Notes: generated by a model from the sequence alone, not told the origin. DNA of 64,000 nt from Sorghum bicolor (GCF_000003195.3 NC_012876.2:61746407-61810406); one strand, 5' to 3'; counted from the first letter of the stretch, positions 40,682 to 53,104 are shown. Made by a program: numbers and translations.

Positions 40682-41479
40682 ATGCCGCCTCGTACCCGCA
40701 GTGCTGCACGCATGGCTGCTGAGGAGTACCGTGCCATGTTCAACCTAGGAGGACAACGTGTGGATGGAGTTCCTGAGCTGGAGGATGAGGAATCAAGGGT
40801 GGAAGCTCAGGAGGAAGGACCTGAGGATGAGGAGATGCAAGATCTACCTCCACCACAGTCTGCTAATGCAAGGATGGGATGGACTACTGAGCTGTGGATT
40901 CTAGAAGCAGATCCCAAGGCCTTCTTCCATGAGAATTTGGTGTTAACATTGAAACACCATTACCCGGATTTGCAAGCCACACTGGAGTATAACTGCACTG
41001 AGCACAAACACCCGCTGAGGAGATCACTTTGGGTTGCAGAGCTGATAGTCAAGACACTGGATGCCACCAAGGGGATTCGAAAGGTGGAATCAAAACACAT
41101 CGCTCGAATCAGCCGGGACACGATGAGAGAGAGCATGGCAGATGCAGCTTACCAGGCCTTGATCTTTTACCGTGGTAGACGCTTTGAGGATGTTCAGTAC
41201 AATGCAACATACCACTATCCTCGCTTTGTACCAGAGAAGATGACTTGGGCCATAGAAGTTGCAGATGCTTCACAACCAAAGCTTCAAGCACAAGTGGAGT
41301 TGACTTATGAGCTGACACTCAAGGTGATAGAGTTGGAGAATGAACTACACCGTGAGAGGAAGCTGCTGGAGAAAGAGCAAAGGGAAGCGGATGACCTTCG
41401 AGCGGAGTTAGGCCGCCCCAAACTTCATAAGAGGCTGCATGTTGAACCCATCTTGAAGGATGCTGCACCCGAGGAATAG
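40682..41479 (+). CDS. Extra upstream ORF of the retrotransposon (ORF0-like), unknown function
   Basis: A 265-aa frame between the primer binding site and gag, on the same strand. The N terminus is basic (MPPRTRSAARMAAEEYRAMF), followed by an acidic segment (residues ~35-60, Glu/Asp-rich), a mixed central region with FRGRRFEDVQYNATYHYP-like aromatic content, and a C-terminal charged helix (ELENELHRERKLLEKEQREA) predicting a coiled coil. No enzymatic motif is visible. I recall that some rice gypsy elements of the RIRE3/RIRE8 type carry an ORF in this place; homology to them is untested. TTTTTGTAG lies directly before the ATG and looks like a 3' splice site. Confidence 0.8.
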   Translation: MPPRTRSAARMAAEEYRAMFNLGGQRVDGVPELEDEESRVEAQEEGPEDEEMQDLPPPQSANARMGWTTELWILEADPKAFFHENLVLTLKHHYPDLQATLEYNCTEHKHPLRRSLWVAELIVKTLDATKGIRKVESKHIARISRDTMRESMADAAYQALIFYRGRRFEDVQYNATYHYPRFVPEKMTWAIEVADASQPKLQAQVELTYELTLKVIELENELHRERKLLEKEQREADDLRAELGRPKLHKRLHVEPILKDAAPEE

Positions 41480-42162
41480 AAAAGAACCCATATGTAATAG
41501 GAACGTTAGTAGTTTACGAGTTATTTCGAGTCTTTTGCTATTGTGGCGTGAACTTGGGGTGCTTGCTGATTTGTTATTATGAATATGTGTGATTTGGATT
41601 TTTGTAATGAGTGCTGGGACTTTGTGGGCATGTCCACAAGTTCCCTAGTTAAGAACCTTAAGTAAGAACATGAATAAATAGTGGGTTGGGGTCATATCCT
41701 GTTTCTGTCTTTTGCTGTTTTCTGGAGCAGTCTGCAATGATTCTGGAATAAATCAAATTCTGCTCGTGCAATGTTCATCAAATTTTTCTGGGAAAAAGTA
41801 GACTTTCATATATTTCCAATGCCGCAAGAATGACCATATTATCTATTATGAGCTGTGAGTTATGACTGTTTAAAGTTGAGGTTTCTGCGCAGTCTGAATT
41901 CTGGAACAGTTTCGGTTGTACCCAGTTTTTGGTTAACCTCACGTTGAAATCTGGTAATATGATCTAAATGAAGGTTGTAGACAATTTCTTTATCTTTCCA
42001 ACGGTGTACAGCATGTATCCTTTTGAATTCTGGAACTCGAGATATTACTGATTTTCTGATCTGCTGATGTTGGATGCTACCCAGAAAATTTCAGATTCGG
42101 TTAACTCTTGTAATTGTCATGTTGGACATTACTAAGATGTGTTTATATACCTTGGAATGCAG

Positions 42163-45100
42163 ATGGCAGCAAGGGGAAGAGGCAGAGGCAGAGGCCGTGG
42201 CAATGGCAATGACAATGGCAATGGTGGCAATGCCCCAATCACCGTGGAGGAACTCATGCAAACCCAAAATCAGATGATGCACGTTTTCATGCAGCACCTG
42301 CAGCAACAACCTCCACCAACACCACCACCTGTTCATGTGAGGGACAAGCGTGGAGAGTTTATGAAGGGGAGACCTCCGGTATTTACACACTCAGCTGATC
42401 CCATGGAGGCAGATGATTGGTTACGTGCTGTGGAGAGGCAGCTAAACATAGCACAGTGCAATGACTTGGAGAAGGTGTTGTATGCTTCTGGACAGCTTCA
42501 AGGTGCAGCTCAGACATGGTGGGAGTCGTATCAAGCTGCTCGTCCCAACAATGCTCCTCCTGTCACATGGCTGGAATTCTGTAGGGACTTCAGAGCTCGA
42601 CACATAAATGAGGGAATGATGGAGCTCAAACAGGAAGAATTCAGATCACTCCGGATGGGCTCCATGACAGTGGCAGAATATCATGACACGTTTGAACAGT
42701 TGGCTCGCTATGCCCCGAATGAAGTCAGGGAAGATGCTGATAAGCAGCGCTTGTTCATGAAAGGCTTGTACTATGAACTCAGGTTGCAGTTGGCAGGAAA
42801 CACTTATCCTACCTTTCAAGCTCTTGTGAATCGTGCTATCGTGCTTGATAATATGCGGAAGAGTCAGGATAAGAAGAGAAGGATGCTGGTACAAGGATCT
42901 GGGAGCAACAACCGTCAGCGTTTCAGTTCTCATCAAGGCCATCAGCAGAGGTTCCAGGGACCAGTTAGTCAGTGGAACCGTAACCAGCAACCCCAGCGTT
43001 TCCAGAATCAGTCGCAGAGTGGGAACCAACGTCCTTCATTCCAACAACGTAACTACAATCAACAGCAGCATGGTCAGCAGACACCTCGCTCAGGAAACTC
43101 AAATGCCAACTCCACAAAAAGAAGTGCTTCTAACACTCCTACCAGGTGTTTCCGTTGTGGGGAAGAGGGACACATGTCATATGATTGCCCGGAGAAGCTC
43201 AACAAGCCGAACAACAACCAGAAGTCTACTGCTTATGCGGCAACAGTGAATAATGTGGCTACAGAGACAGTTCAGGAGGGACCAGAGATCATGATGGGTA
43301 CGTTCAGCATCAACTCTATCCCTGCTACAGTTTTATTTGATTCTGGAGCTTCGCATACATTCATATCACAAGCATTTGTTAGAGTTCATAGCCTTCCACT
43401 AGTTGCAATGAAAACTCCTATGCTAGTTAATTCACCGGGTGGGACTATACCAGTTTCTTTATGTTGCCCCTCAGCAAGTCTTTCTTTAAGGGGGGTAGAT
43501 TTTCCTATCAGTCCCATGGTTATGAGAACTTCAGGCATAGATGTGATCTTGGGTTTGGATTGGATGAAGCAACATGAAACAAATATTAATTGCAAAGAGA
43601 GAGTAGTGGCTCTGACAACACCAAAGGGAGAACGAATCAGTGTTAATGTAACAGTGCAAGCACCACTCACAGCCAAGGTGAACCAACTGAATGAAGATGT
43701 TGATCCTCAGAATTTGGTAGTGGATGAGTTTCCGGATGTCTTTCCAGATGAATTGCCAGGTATGCCACCTGACCGAGACATTGAATTTATTATTGAATTA
43801 CTACCTGGTACTGCACCCATAGCTAAAAGACCATATAGAATGGGGGTTAATGAACTAGAAGAACTTAAGAAACAAATTAAGGAATTGCAAGATAAAGGGT
43901 TCATTCGCCCTAGTTCATCACCATGGGGTGCACCAGTTATCTTTGTTGATAAGAAGGATGGTAGTCAGCGGATGTGTGTGGATTATCGGTCACTTAATGA
44001 GGTTACTATCAAGAACAAATACCCATTGCCTAGGATTGATGACTTGTTTGATCAACTAAGAGGTGCTTGTGTGTTCTCTAAGATTGATTTGCGTTCTGGT
44101 TATCATCAATTGAAGATTCGGAATTCAGATATACCAAAGACAGCTTTCACAACAAGGTATGGGTTATATGAGTATACAGTTATGTCTTTTGGTTTGACCA
44201 ATGCACCAGCTTACTTTATGTACATGATGAATAAAGTATTTATGGAGTATCTTGATAAGTTCGTGGTGGTCTTTATTGATGATATTCTGGTATTCTCTAA
44301 AACCAAGGAAGAACATGCTGAACATCTGAGATTGGTCTTACAGAAACTTAGAGAACATAAGCTGTATGCTAAGCGTAGTAAATGCGAGTTTTGGTTGGAG
44401 GAAGTTTCTTTTCTTGGTCATGTTGTCTCTAATGGTGGTATTGCAGTGGATCCTAGTAAGGTGAAAGATGTGTTGAATTGGAAACCACCTACAGATGTAA
44501 GCGAAATTCGCAGTTTTCTTGGTCTAGCTGGTTACTATCGTAGATTCATTGAAGGGTTCTCAAAACTTGCAAAGCCTATGACTGCTTTGTTAGAGAAGAA
44601 TGCTAAGTTTGTATGGTCTGATAAGTGTCAAGCTAGTTTTGAGGAGTTTAAGAAGAGATTGACTACTGCACCTGTGTTGGTATTGCCAGATCTGAGTAAG
44701 AGTTTCTCTATCTATTGTGATGCTTCTCGTCTGGGTTTGGGTTGTGTTCTTATGCAAGAAGGTAGAGTTGTTGCTTATGCATCCAGACAGTTGAGGAAAC
44801 ATGAACTGAATTATCCTACTCATGATTTGGAGTTAGCAGCTGTGGTTCATGCACTCAAGATTTGGAGACACTATTTGATTGGGCATAAAAGTGACATATA
44901 TACTGATCATAAGAGTTTGAAGTATATCTTCACCCAGACCGACTTGAACTTGAGGCAACGAAGATGGTTGGAACTGATAAAGGATTATGATTTGGAAGTG
45001 CATTATCATCCTGGGAAGGCGAACGTCGTAGCCGATGCACTTAGCAGAAAGAAACATGCTAATGAGCTTCGGGCGACACCTGAATCTGAAGAGTTGTGTG

Positions 45101-46593
45101 CTGAATTTGCATATTTGAACTTGGGGATCGTAGTAAATGCTATGGAGATTGAGGTCACTCCTACTTTAGAGGAAGAGATATTGAAAGGACAGTTGGAAGA
45201 TGAGAAACTGAAGGAGATAGCACAGAATGTGGTACTAGGCAAAGCACCAGGATTCAGAATAGATGACAATGGTGTACTATGGTTTGGACAAAGGATATGC
45301 GTTCCAGAAGTGAAGGCTATTCGTGATATGATTCTGAGAGAGGCTCATGAGTCAGCGTATTCCATTCATCCTGGTAGTACTAAGATGTATCTAGATCTGA
45401 AACAGAAGTACTGGTGGTATGGCTTAAAGAGAGATGTGGCCGAATATGTTGCTTTGTGTGATACTTGTCAGCGAGTGAAGGCTGAACACCAGAGGCCAGC
45501 TGGACTGTTGCAACCAATGAAGATTCCTGAGTGGAAGTGGGAGGAAGTAGGCATGGATTTCATAGTGGGTTTACCACGTACACAGAGAGGATATGATTCA
45601 ATATGGGTAATAGTGGATCGATTGACTAAAGTTGCTCACTTCTTGCCAGTCAAAACCACTGATTCAGGAGCTCGACTAGCAGAGTTGTATATGGAGCGGA
45701 TAGTTTGTTTGCATGGAGTGCCTAAGAAGATTGTATCTGATAGAGGCACCCAGTTTACCTCTATTTTTTGGAAAGCAGTGCATGACTCATTGGGAACCAA
45801 GTTGAATTTCAGCACCGCGTATCATCCACAGACAGATGGACAGACTGAGAGGATCAATCAGATATTGGAAGATATGTTGAGAGCTTGTGCCTTGCAGTAT
45901 GGGACTAGTTGGGATAAGAGTTTGCCATATGCAGAATTCTCCTACAACAACAGCTATCAACAAAGTCTTAAGATGGCACCGTTCGAGGCACTATATGGTC
46001 GGAAGTGCAGGACACCTTTGTTTTGGAATCAGACAGGAGAAACTCAGGTGTTTGGTACGGATGTGCTTAGACATGCAGAACAACAAGTGCGAACCATCCG
46101 GGATAATCTGAGAGTTGCTCAGTCTCGTCAGAAAAGTTATGCAGATACACGTAGGAGAGAACTAGCTTTCGAGGAAGGTGATTATGTCTATCTAAAAGTG
46201 TCACCTATGCGGAGTGTGAAGAGGTTTAATATGAAGGGAAAGCTAGCTCCAAGGTATGTTGGTCCGTTTAAAGTTTTGCAAAGGTGTGGAGAAGTAGCGT
46301 ATCAGTTAGAGTTGCCTGAAAGTTTATCTGGCGTGCACGATGTGTTCCATGTGTCACAACTCAAGAAGTGTTTGCGTGTACCTGAGGAGCAATTACCATT
46401 GGAAGAACTTTCTGTTAAAGGTGATCTCACTTATGAGGAGTATCCGGTCAAAATATTGGAGACAGCTGAGAGAGTCACCAGAAGTCGGGTCATCAGAATG
46501 TGCAAAGTACAGTGGAATCGACATTCGGAAGCAGAGGCAACTTGGGAAAGAGAGGATGATCTGAGGAAGTCATACTCATATCTATTCGAGTAA
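42163..46593 (+). CDS. Gag-pol polyprotein of a Ty3/gypsy chromovirus
   Basis: A single frame of 1,476 aa without stops or frameshifts. In order: Gly/Arg-rich N terminus; retrotransposon Gag domain (about residues 60-220, with [12 protein letters not shown]); Gln-rich linker; CCHC zinc knuckle ([14 protein letters not shown]); aspartic protease ([12 protein letters not shown]); reverse transcriptase ([13 protein letters not shown], catalytic [10 protein letters not shown]); RNase H ([14 protein letters not shown]); integrase with an HHCC finger (ending CDTCQRVK) and DDE core ([32 protein letters not shown]); and a C-terminal chromodomain-like segment ([20 protein letters not shown]). An in-frame ATG at 42139 would add eight residues. 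I chose 42163 because the MAARGRGRG start follows an AG that resembles a splice acceptor. It appears capable of autonomous transposition. Confidence 0.95.
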   Translation: MAARGRGRGRGRGNGNDNGNGGNAPITVEELMQTQNQMMHVFMQHLQQQPPPTPPPVHVRDKRGEFMKGRPPVFTHSADPMEADDWLRAVERQLNIAQCNDLEKVLYASGQLQGAAQTWWESYQAARPNNAPPVTWLEFCRDFRARHINEGMMELKQEEFRSLRMGSMTVAEYHDTFEQLARYAPNEVREDADKQRLFMKGLYYELRLQLAGNTYPTFQALVNRAIVLDNMRKSQDKKRRMLVQGSGSNNRQRFSSHQGHQQRFQGPVSQWNRNQQPQRFQNQSQSGNQRPSFQQRNYNQQQHGQQTPRSGNSNANSTKRSASNTPTRCFRCGEEGHMSYDCPEKLNKPNNNQKSTAYAATVNNVATETVQEGPEIMMGTFSINSIPATVLFDSGASHTFISQAFVRVHSLPLVAMKTPMLVNSPGGTIPVSLCCPSASLSLRGVDFPISPMVMRTSGIDVILGLDWMKQHETNINCKERVVALTTPKGERISVNVTVQAPLTAKVNQLNEDVDPQNLVVDEFPDVFPDELPGMPPDRDIEFIIELLPGTAPIAKRPYRMGVNELEELKKQIKELQDKGFIRPSSSPWGAPVIFVDKKDGSQRMCVDYRSLNEVTIKNKYPLPRIDDLFDQLRGACVFSKIDLRSGYHQLKIRNSDIPKTAFTTRYGLYEYTVMSFGLTNAPAYFMYMMNKVFMEYLDKFVVVFIDDILVFSKTKEEHAEHLRLVLQKLREHKLYAKRSKCEFWLEEVSFLGHVVSNGGIAVDPSKVKDVLNWKPPTDVSEIRSFLGLAGYYRRFIEGFSKLAKPMTALLEKNAKFVWSDKCQASFEEFKKRLTTAPVLVLPDLSKSFSIYCDASRLGLGCVLMQEGRVVAYASRQLRKHELNYPTHDLELAAVVHALKIWRHYLIGHKSDIYTDHKSLKYIFTQTDLNLRQRRWLELIKDYDLEVHYHPGKANVVADALSRKKHANELRATPESEELCAEFAYLNLGIVVNAMEIEVTPTLEEEILKGQLEDEKLKEIAQNVVLGKAPGFRIDDNGVLWFGQRICVPEVKAIRDMILREAHESAYSIHPGSTKMYLDLKQKYWWYGLKRDVAEYVALCDTCQRVKAEHQRPAGLLQPMKIPEWKWEEVGMDFIVGLPRTQRGYDSIWVIVDRLTKVAHFLPVKTTDSGARLAELYMERIVCLHGVPKKIVSDRGTQFTSIFWKAVHDSLGTKLNFSTAYHPQTDGQTERINQILEDMLRACALQYGTSWDKSLPYAEFSYNNSYQQSLKMAPFEALYGRKCRTPLFWNQTGETQVFGTDVLRHAEQQVRTIRDNLRVAQSRQKSYADTRRRELAFEEGDYVYLKVSPMRSVKRFNMKGKLAPRYVGPFKVLQRCGEVAYQLELPESLSGVHDVFHVSQLKKCLRVPEEQLPLEELSVKGDLTYEEYPVKILETAERVTRSRVIRMCKVQWNRHSEAEATWEREDDLRKSYSYLFE

Positions 46594-46625
46594 GCACCGT
46601 TCAATCTCGAGGACGAGATTCTTTT

Positions 46626-46640
46626 AAGGGGGGTAGAGTT
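46626..46640 (+). other. Polypurine tract
   Basis: AAGGGGGGTAGAGTT lies immediately before the 3' LTR and after the gag-pol stop. It is the expected primer site for plus-strand DNA synthesis. Confidence 0.85.
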
Positions 46641-49379
46641 TGTAACACCCAAAATTTGATTTTCAAATAATAGGATTTAATTTAATTTATTTAAGTACTT
46701 TTGTGGGCATAGAAATCTAGCAACTAAATAATTATGTGGGAATTAAAATTCAGTATAGGTTTAGCAACCTTGATTGAGCATTCATGCTGGAGCATCTTTA
46801 TTTATTTGTGCTGCTGGTATATGTTGGATTTTATTTGCTCTCAAAATTTGATTTTAAAAGGCTTTGGAAAATTAAAAAAAAAAAGAAAAAAAAAAACAGC
46901 CGGACTCGGCTTGGTGGCCAATTGGCCGTGAGGCCCAAACTGGCCAGCAGCGCGCGCACTCTCTCCCTCTCCCTCCTTTCTTTGGCTGACGGTTGGGGCC
47001 CCCACGTCAGCGCCCTTTCCTTCTTCCTCCCTGCCGTGCTCGAGCAGGAAACGATTCCTCACCGAATCGGATCCGCGGATCCCGCGATTTCCTTGCCAAG
47101 CGCGCAATCCGACCACTATAAAGCTTCTAGCATCGCTCCCTCGACATGTTTTCGCATCTAGGTCGCCAAAACCGAGTCCCCGTGCCTTGTTTCGCGAGTT
47201 CTGGATCTCGCCGGGAGCTCTTTCCGCCGCCGCGCGTGGACACGCCCCTCTGCTAGCTCTCGGCCCGAGCCAAGCCCCCAGCTTCGTTCGCGGTGAGCTT
47301 CTCGCCCTCCCGGTATTTTCCTTTCAAAAAACGGTGCTCGGAAAGGAGAAGCCGAGGAGCTCCGGCGAGTTTTCGCTCTCTGGCCATGGCGGCCACCGCA
47401 TCGGACAGGGAGAGGCCAGCCGGCCACCGCCAAGGACCCCAGGAGCAGCTCGTGACCATCCAACCGACGATCAACGGCCGAGATTAGAACATACCTGTTC
47501 GCAGGGAATTTTCATAAAGAGTCCCTGGAAAGATTGGTTAATTACCCCGCGGTCCCTGGCGCCCTGGCACAGATTACGTTTCCTTTGATTGAAAGCGTAT
47601 TCCTGTCTGTTCAACTTGGTTTATGTTTTCAGCTAATTACAGAACTGCCACTGAACTTAGATAGCTTATAAAATATTCATTTTAACTCTGTTTTTGTCCA
47701 TTCAAATTGCGTTAGGTTCGTAATTATATGCTCTACATGATAGAACTATTTATTCTCTGTTTTGAAACTTTTTAATTTTCTGGTACTATTTAATTAATTA
47801 TTTCTCTATAGGAAATCTTAGAAAATTCATAACTTTCACGTTTTAATTCCGATTTTCGTGAACTTTACGTTTGTGTGATCGTAGCGCTGCGTAGAATATT
47901 TTGATAAACTTTTATATTTGTTTTACCACTGTTTGGTGTAATGTTCTAATTATACCTTGTTTGCTTTGTGTATGATTGTCTCCATTGGATTGCGTGTTGT
48001 TGATTGATGTTTGGGAATAGACGGTGAGCTGTACGTTGGTGATCAAGACCAAGCTTTTGAGGACCAGCAGGCTCAGGAGAGCTTTGAGCAAGGCAAGTAT
48101 AACTTGGGACCATCCTTGTTACCTATTCACTTATAACTACATATATATATCATATGCATGCTACCACCTTGATGACCGTAGCAAAATCATAGATGATTGT
48201 TATCCTGAATTCCTTGTTACCTATTTGGATATGCATTTGGGAAGTTCTTGCTAGTGCTTGATTAATAATCCATGATCTTGTAACATGAATATTTGAATAT
48301 ACAATAAACAATAAAATAAGCTTTCTAGCAACTTGAATATAAAGGGTGGAAAGAACTCTAGCTTTTGCTGGATTGATCTTGACCCTCCATAAGGACTTAT
48401 CCCTTGGCAAAAGCTGGGACAACTCGTACAACCATGAGGGCTATATGGCTCTGGCTTTAGTCAAGTATGAGTAAGCTTTTCTAGCTTGTTAGAGGTTACC
48501 CGAAAGGGCGGAGGGGCTGAACCGTTTTGGGTATAGTGCGAGCCCCTGTCCTTATGTGTATAGGCTGCGCGTCATTGTGCCATTCGGAAGGGGGGTATCT
48601 ATATCTGCGCGCAAAGGAAACCTTGCGGCCCTAACTTGTTAGACGAACCTTTGAAAGACTTCATAGTGAACCCTGCCGGTTTTCCTTGGAAGTGAGCTAA
48701 GAGGTCGACGGGCCTCGGGCAAAAGGGTAAATCACGACTCATGGGTAAAGATGTACAACCTCTGCAGAGTGTTAAATCTGGTATACTAGCCGTGCCCACG
48801 GATACGGGCGGCCCGGAAAACTGACGGAATAAACGGACACTGAAGAACGTGAATAATGATAATAAATGATGGTTTATTATGTTGTTTATATGTGTTATTC
48901 TTAATTCTTGTATACATTGATCATGTGGTTATGGGATTTAATTATGCTACCTTGACATTTGCTATCCAATGATTAAATATGTTATCAACTATTAAAAGCT
49001 AAATGCAGTCAAACCAGTGTCAGCTATTTGAGCCTCATGAACCCCTGGTTATACTTGTTGAGTACGATATGTGCTCACTCTTGCAATTTCCCAACACCCC
49101 AGGATATGATAATGAAGGTGACTGGAATGAGGATTATCGTTATGAGTACTAGGTTTGGAGTCAACCAGTCAACAGTGTCCCTGTGTGGAGCTTCCGTCGA
49201 GAGCGTTGTTTAATATTATTATCATTTTTGTGTAAGACTATGTGATTTATTATGTTCCGCTATGTAATAAACACTGCAATGGTACAATTGAGATTTGTCT
49301 ACTTATGTGTGCGACTATTCCTGGGGCACATATGAGTCTTTTATGCATCCTATTTTGTTCTTAAAATATGGGTGTGACA
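46641..49379 (+). repeat. 3' long terminal repeat
   Basis: A 2,739-bp repeat of the same length and, by eye, the same sequence as the 5' LTR. Small open frames inside both LTRs translate identically, which itself shows the lack of divergence; none of them is likely to be a gene. Confidence 0.97.
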
Positions 49380-50862
49380 AAGCCCTACCTTAATTCTTCC
49401 CTATCCTCCGCCACTGAATGAAACCTTGATTGATCTTTAAAACTTGTAATTAATTTATTTAAAATAAAACTAGTTCTAGTTTTCTTCTAAATACATTATC
49501 TATCTATTGGCGTTCTATTTAGAGTTATTTTGATACTATTTGTTTTGGATTAGTACTGATCGAGCGCAACACAACTACAAGCAATAAAGCAATAGGAACG
49601 AAAAGAACCAGTTTCAAATAACTATATATATACCATAAACATGCAGATAACATTTTTAAGTAAATACGGGTACTAGTTTCATATTTTTCTAACTTAAAAT
49701 AATTTGTTTCTGATTTTTAGAGATCAATTGATATTTTTATTATTTTTAAACATAGAAAACCACATAAGAAACCATCCAGAGAAACAAATTTGTCTAGTTT
49801 TGTAGTTTTAAGGTTGAAAATTGGACTGTGCGTACAACTCAGAGGTTAAAAAATGTACTTTACCCATGACTAAAGGGTAAAATCTATTTTCAACTAATGA
49901 GATCAGATACTAGACACCCTCTATCTGTTGACATCGGACAAATTTGGTTGTCTAACCAGTCTCAAAAGATGCCTTTTCTATTTTCTAAAAATAGTTACAA
50001 TATTTTTAAATATTAAAATAGATATTCATGTCGTATGTAAAAGTCAAATATAATTGAAAACATACATATTTACGTACATAAAAACAAATATTCATTGTTT
50101 AGAGCCTAAATGATACGAGTGATCTTTGTTTATATCTTTTGAGGATTGTTTCAAACGGACTAAACTGTCATTTAGGTGACCGGTGAAACCAGGTCAACTG
50201 AACCAAGATACTCCTATTTGGGATCCTAACTTTCTTATCCATAACATGCATTCTCTGCACCTACCGTTGTTCGCTCTTGAGCGATGCTACTGCAATGATA
50301 GAAGGCGAAAAAAAAGAAAGAGAATAATACTCTGGCAGCTGGTTTACCAACCGGCGATACATTATACAGTAGTTACGAGATCCCTTTCAATTATTCATCG
50401 GCAGCGACTGCATTATCATTCTAATGCTGACCCAATGGCCTGAGACGAAACCTTTTATATTAACAACCATCAGATTTTTTTTATCATATATGCAGGCAGC
50501 AGCCATCTAGAACTGCTAGAAATCATTTACGCCTTGTTCGGTTATTCAGGATTTCACCTAGAAACCATTCCAATTCATTAAAGGTTATGTAAATTAATCC
50601 GTGAGAACCAAACACACTCTTAGGCTACGTCCGGTTACCAGGTTTTGGAGGCCTAAAAGCATTCTAACTGGAATTTCTTCTTTAATTTCTATAACTAACA
50701 TCACCAGGGATGATTCCAATCCAAAAGCACCTCTAACCCAACGGGCCCTTATTTGTTTTCATGGTCCCGATTACATGTCTTACCCATTTTAACGTGGTAA
50801 TTAAAAGGGAGGAGCAGCTGCAGCAACACAATCAGAATCAGTAGTGAATTATCTGTTTTTTA

Positions 50863-51106
50863 GGCCTTGTTTAGATCCAAAAACTTTTTAGATTTTAACA
50901 CTGTAGCACTTTCGTTTTTATTTGACAAACATTGTCCAATCATAGAGTAACTAGGTTTAAAAGATCCGTCTCGTGATTTACATATAAACTGTGCAATTAG
51001 CTATCTTTTTTATGTATATTTAATGTTGCATGCATATGCCGCAAGATTCGATGTGATGGGAAATCTTGTAAAGTTTTGAGTTTTTAGATGCATCTAAACA
51101 AGTGAT
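50863..51106. mobile_element. Tourist-like MITE, right end decayed
   Basis: It starts GGCCTTGTTTAGATCC after a TTA and holds the family words GTAGCACTTTCGTTTTTATT and CAAGATTCGATGTGATGGGA. It ends near CATCTAAACAAG without the final GGCC. Confidence 0.75.
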
Positions 51107-51838
51107 AAAGTCAGAATGCTGCAGAGGGAGCTGGGAAGTGTCGGTAGGTTATCGGATTTGTGACTCAGCGATGCGTGCAGTGCAGGAGCTGACCAAACTA
51201 GGTTTGACTCCGTGCTGTGGTCTGCTGAAGGCAAGCAAAGGTTCGATTGGACTCACGTTTAGTTTAGCTGCTCTGACAGTCTTACTCATCGGGGCTCTTA
51301 CCGCTTCAGTGATCCAGAGCTTAACTTGGTACTTCAAAGGCGCAATAACTTGGTGACTTGGTGTATATACTTCAAAGGCACAAGGTTTTAGATAATTTGG
51401 AATAGGCCGTGAAATTTGACTACTACTCACTCAATTTCTTTTTAACTGTCCTTCTCATGTATATCGAGAAGTAAAGCATGCGTAACTTTGATTTAATATA
51501 TATACAAAATACATGTATAAATATATGGTGTGCGACCATTACATATTTTTTCATAAGATACACTCATTTAAAGATATAAGAATGTTATAAATGCTTTGTA
51601 TAATTCTAGTCAAACTTAAAAAGATCACAGAGAGTATACAACCTCAGACAAAAAAAAAAAGAATACAATGCAACTGTAGTTTTGTAAACTATTTTAAGTT
51701 GAGTCAAAACTATAAAAAATATGAAATCTTATGACTCTAGATGGATGAACTATAAGACTATATTTTATGAATGATATTTATTTGATCTTATAAGTTTTTA
51801 TACTTGTATATAAATTTCAAAAAAAAAAGAAATATAGT

Positions 51839-52102
51839 TTCAATTATAAACATGCTAGAGTTATATTTTGTAAGAACGAAGGTAGTAGTTAGTAAATCTA
51901 AAACGCTTGGTTTAAACAAAAAGTATGGAAAAGAAACCGTGCACACAAATTTTGTTGAAAATATTATATCTTCAATTATAAACATGCTAGAGTTATATTT
52001 TGTAAGAACGAAGGTAGTAGTTAGTAAATCTAAAACGCTTGGTTTAAACAAAAAGTATGGAAAAGAAACCGTGCACACAAATTTTGTTGAAAATATTATA
52101 TC
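51839..52102. repeat. Exact 132-bp tandem duplication
   Basis: The unit beginning TTCAATTATAAACATGCTAG occupies 51839-51970 and is repeated at 51971-52102 with no difference I can see. The unit is a multiple of three, so open frames crossing it show a 44-residue repeat, but no gene is indicated. Confidence 0.93.
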
Positions 52103-52299
52103 TCCCTCCTCCCCTCCCCCAAAAATATGTAATTAGGGCAAACTACTGAATAAAACCAGCTTCAAAAGATATGAAATAAGTACCACTGAATTTGTCATAT
52201 AATATAGTTTTGTAATACACATTTCCTTGGTGTAAATATCAATGGTTATTTATAAATTCAATTAAACTCTTCATAACCTGATTAAGTGGGTGTTTGGTG

Positions 52300-52513
52300 G
52301 GGGTGATAAAATTTAACAGGCTAGCATTTTCGTTTTATTTGATAACTAGTGTCCAATTATGAACTAATTAGGCTCAACAGATTCGTCTCGTAAATTATCC
52401 TCTAACTGTTGTTTTAGTTTTGTAAATAGTATATATTTAGTATTTAATGTACGTGCTTAAACATTCAATGTTATGAGTGATAAAAAAACCAAGCCTAAAC
52501 AAACAGGGCCTAA
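52300..52513. mobile_element. Tourist-like MITE remnant
   Basis: CTAGCATTTTCGTTTTATTT, GTCCAATTATGAACTAATTA and CAGATTCGTCTCGTAAATTA are family words, and the right edge reads AAGCCTAAACAAACAGGGCC. Both termini are altered. Confidence 0.6.
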
Positions 52514-52850
52514 ATAGAGCTAGAATTGTTTTTTTTTTTGGTTAGAACGGACAACGGAGGCAGCAGGACTGTCTGCACGGTACCATCATCCACACCCATC
52601 CTTAGTTCCGTACTAGTTAGCAGAGCTTAAATAAGCTTATCTCTCTCAAACACACACACGCGCTCATCAAAAGATGAAAGTCCTCTTGGTCATCAAAAGA
52701 TGAACTTGAGACTAGAAATGGGGGAAAAAAAATCAGTCTGGCCTAGCCTCTGTGCTGTGGCCTGTGCGTGTGCATAAAAAAGGTTTTTTTTTATCAGTGC
52801 ATTAAAAAAAAAAGGTTTTGCGCCTTGCTCAACCTGTCCCTGGAACTGGA

Positions 52851-53073
52851 ACTCCGCTCTCTCTGCCCCCACCGCTATCGAAAGCGACGCCTCACCTCAA
52901 CACGTGTGGGCCCGCCCGCGGCCACTGGGTGGGCGGGCCCACGCTTCCTTTCCACGCAGCTTTTCCACAGCACAGTCGCCTTCTGTCCTCGCCGTCGCCG
53001 TCGCAGGAGCAGGAGCAGGGGCAGGGGCAGGGGCGTGCGCTGCTCATCAGGCAGGCTCTTCCTCTCCTTTTTT

Positions 53074-53104
<31 letters not shown>

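Larger units (their letters stand above)
37750..49379 (+). mobile_element. Full-length Ty3/gypsy chromovirus LTR retrotransposon
   Basis: An 11,630-bp element with 2,739-bp LTRs starting TGTAACACCC and ending GGGTGTGACA, a 5-bp target duplication AAGCC (37745-37749 and 49380-49384), primer binding site, polypurine tract, an extra upstream ORF and one uninterrupted gag-pol frame. Domain order protease, reverse transcriptase, RNase H, integrase and terminal chromodomain places it in Ty3/gypsy chromoviruses, likely the Tekay/Del clade. All landmarks in the two LTRs are offset by exactly 8,891 bp, and every segment I compared is the same, so the insertion is recent. Confidence 0.96.
37612..49416. 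mobile_element. hAT-type miniature element split by a gypsy retrotransposon
   Basis: The left end CAGTGGCGGAGCTC (37612) is mirrored by the right end CTCCGCCACTG (to 49416). An 8-bp target duplication AATGAAAC sits at 37604-37611 and 49417-49424. An 8-bp duplication with CAGTGGCGG-type ends is diagnostic of the hAT superfamily. Its own sequence is only 37612-37749 plus 49385-49416, about 170 bp; everything between is a later retrotransposon insertion. Confidence 0.88.
49425..52850. other. AT-rich spacer with MITE remnants
   Basis: Sequence right of the nested insertion continues the AT-rich DNA that stood left of it. At 50530-50640 a CCTTGTTCGGTTATTCAGG-like stretch suggests a further decayed MITE. 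At 51430-51640 a degraded Stowaway-like sequence is present. No gene is supported; the short open frames at 50183, 51102 and 51804 show no domains. Confidence 0.5.
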
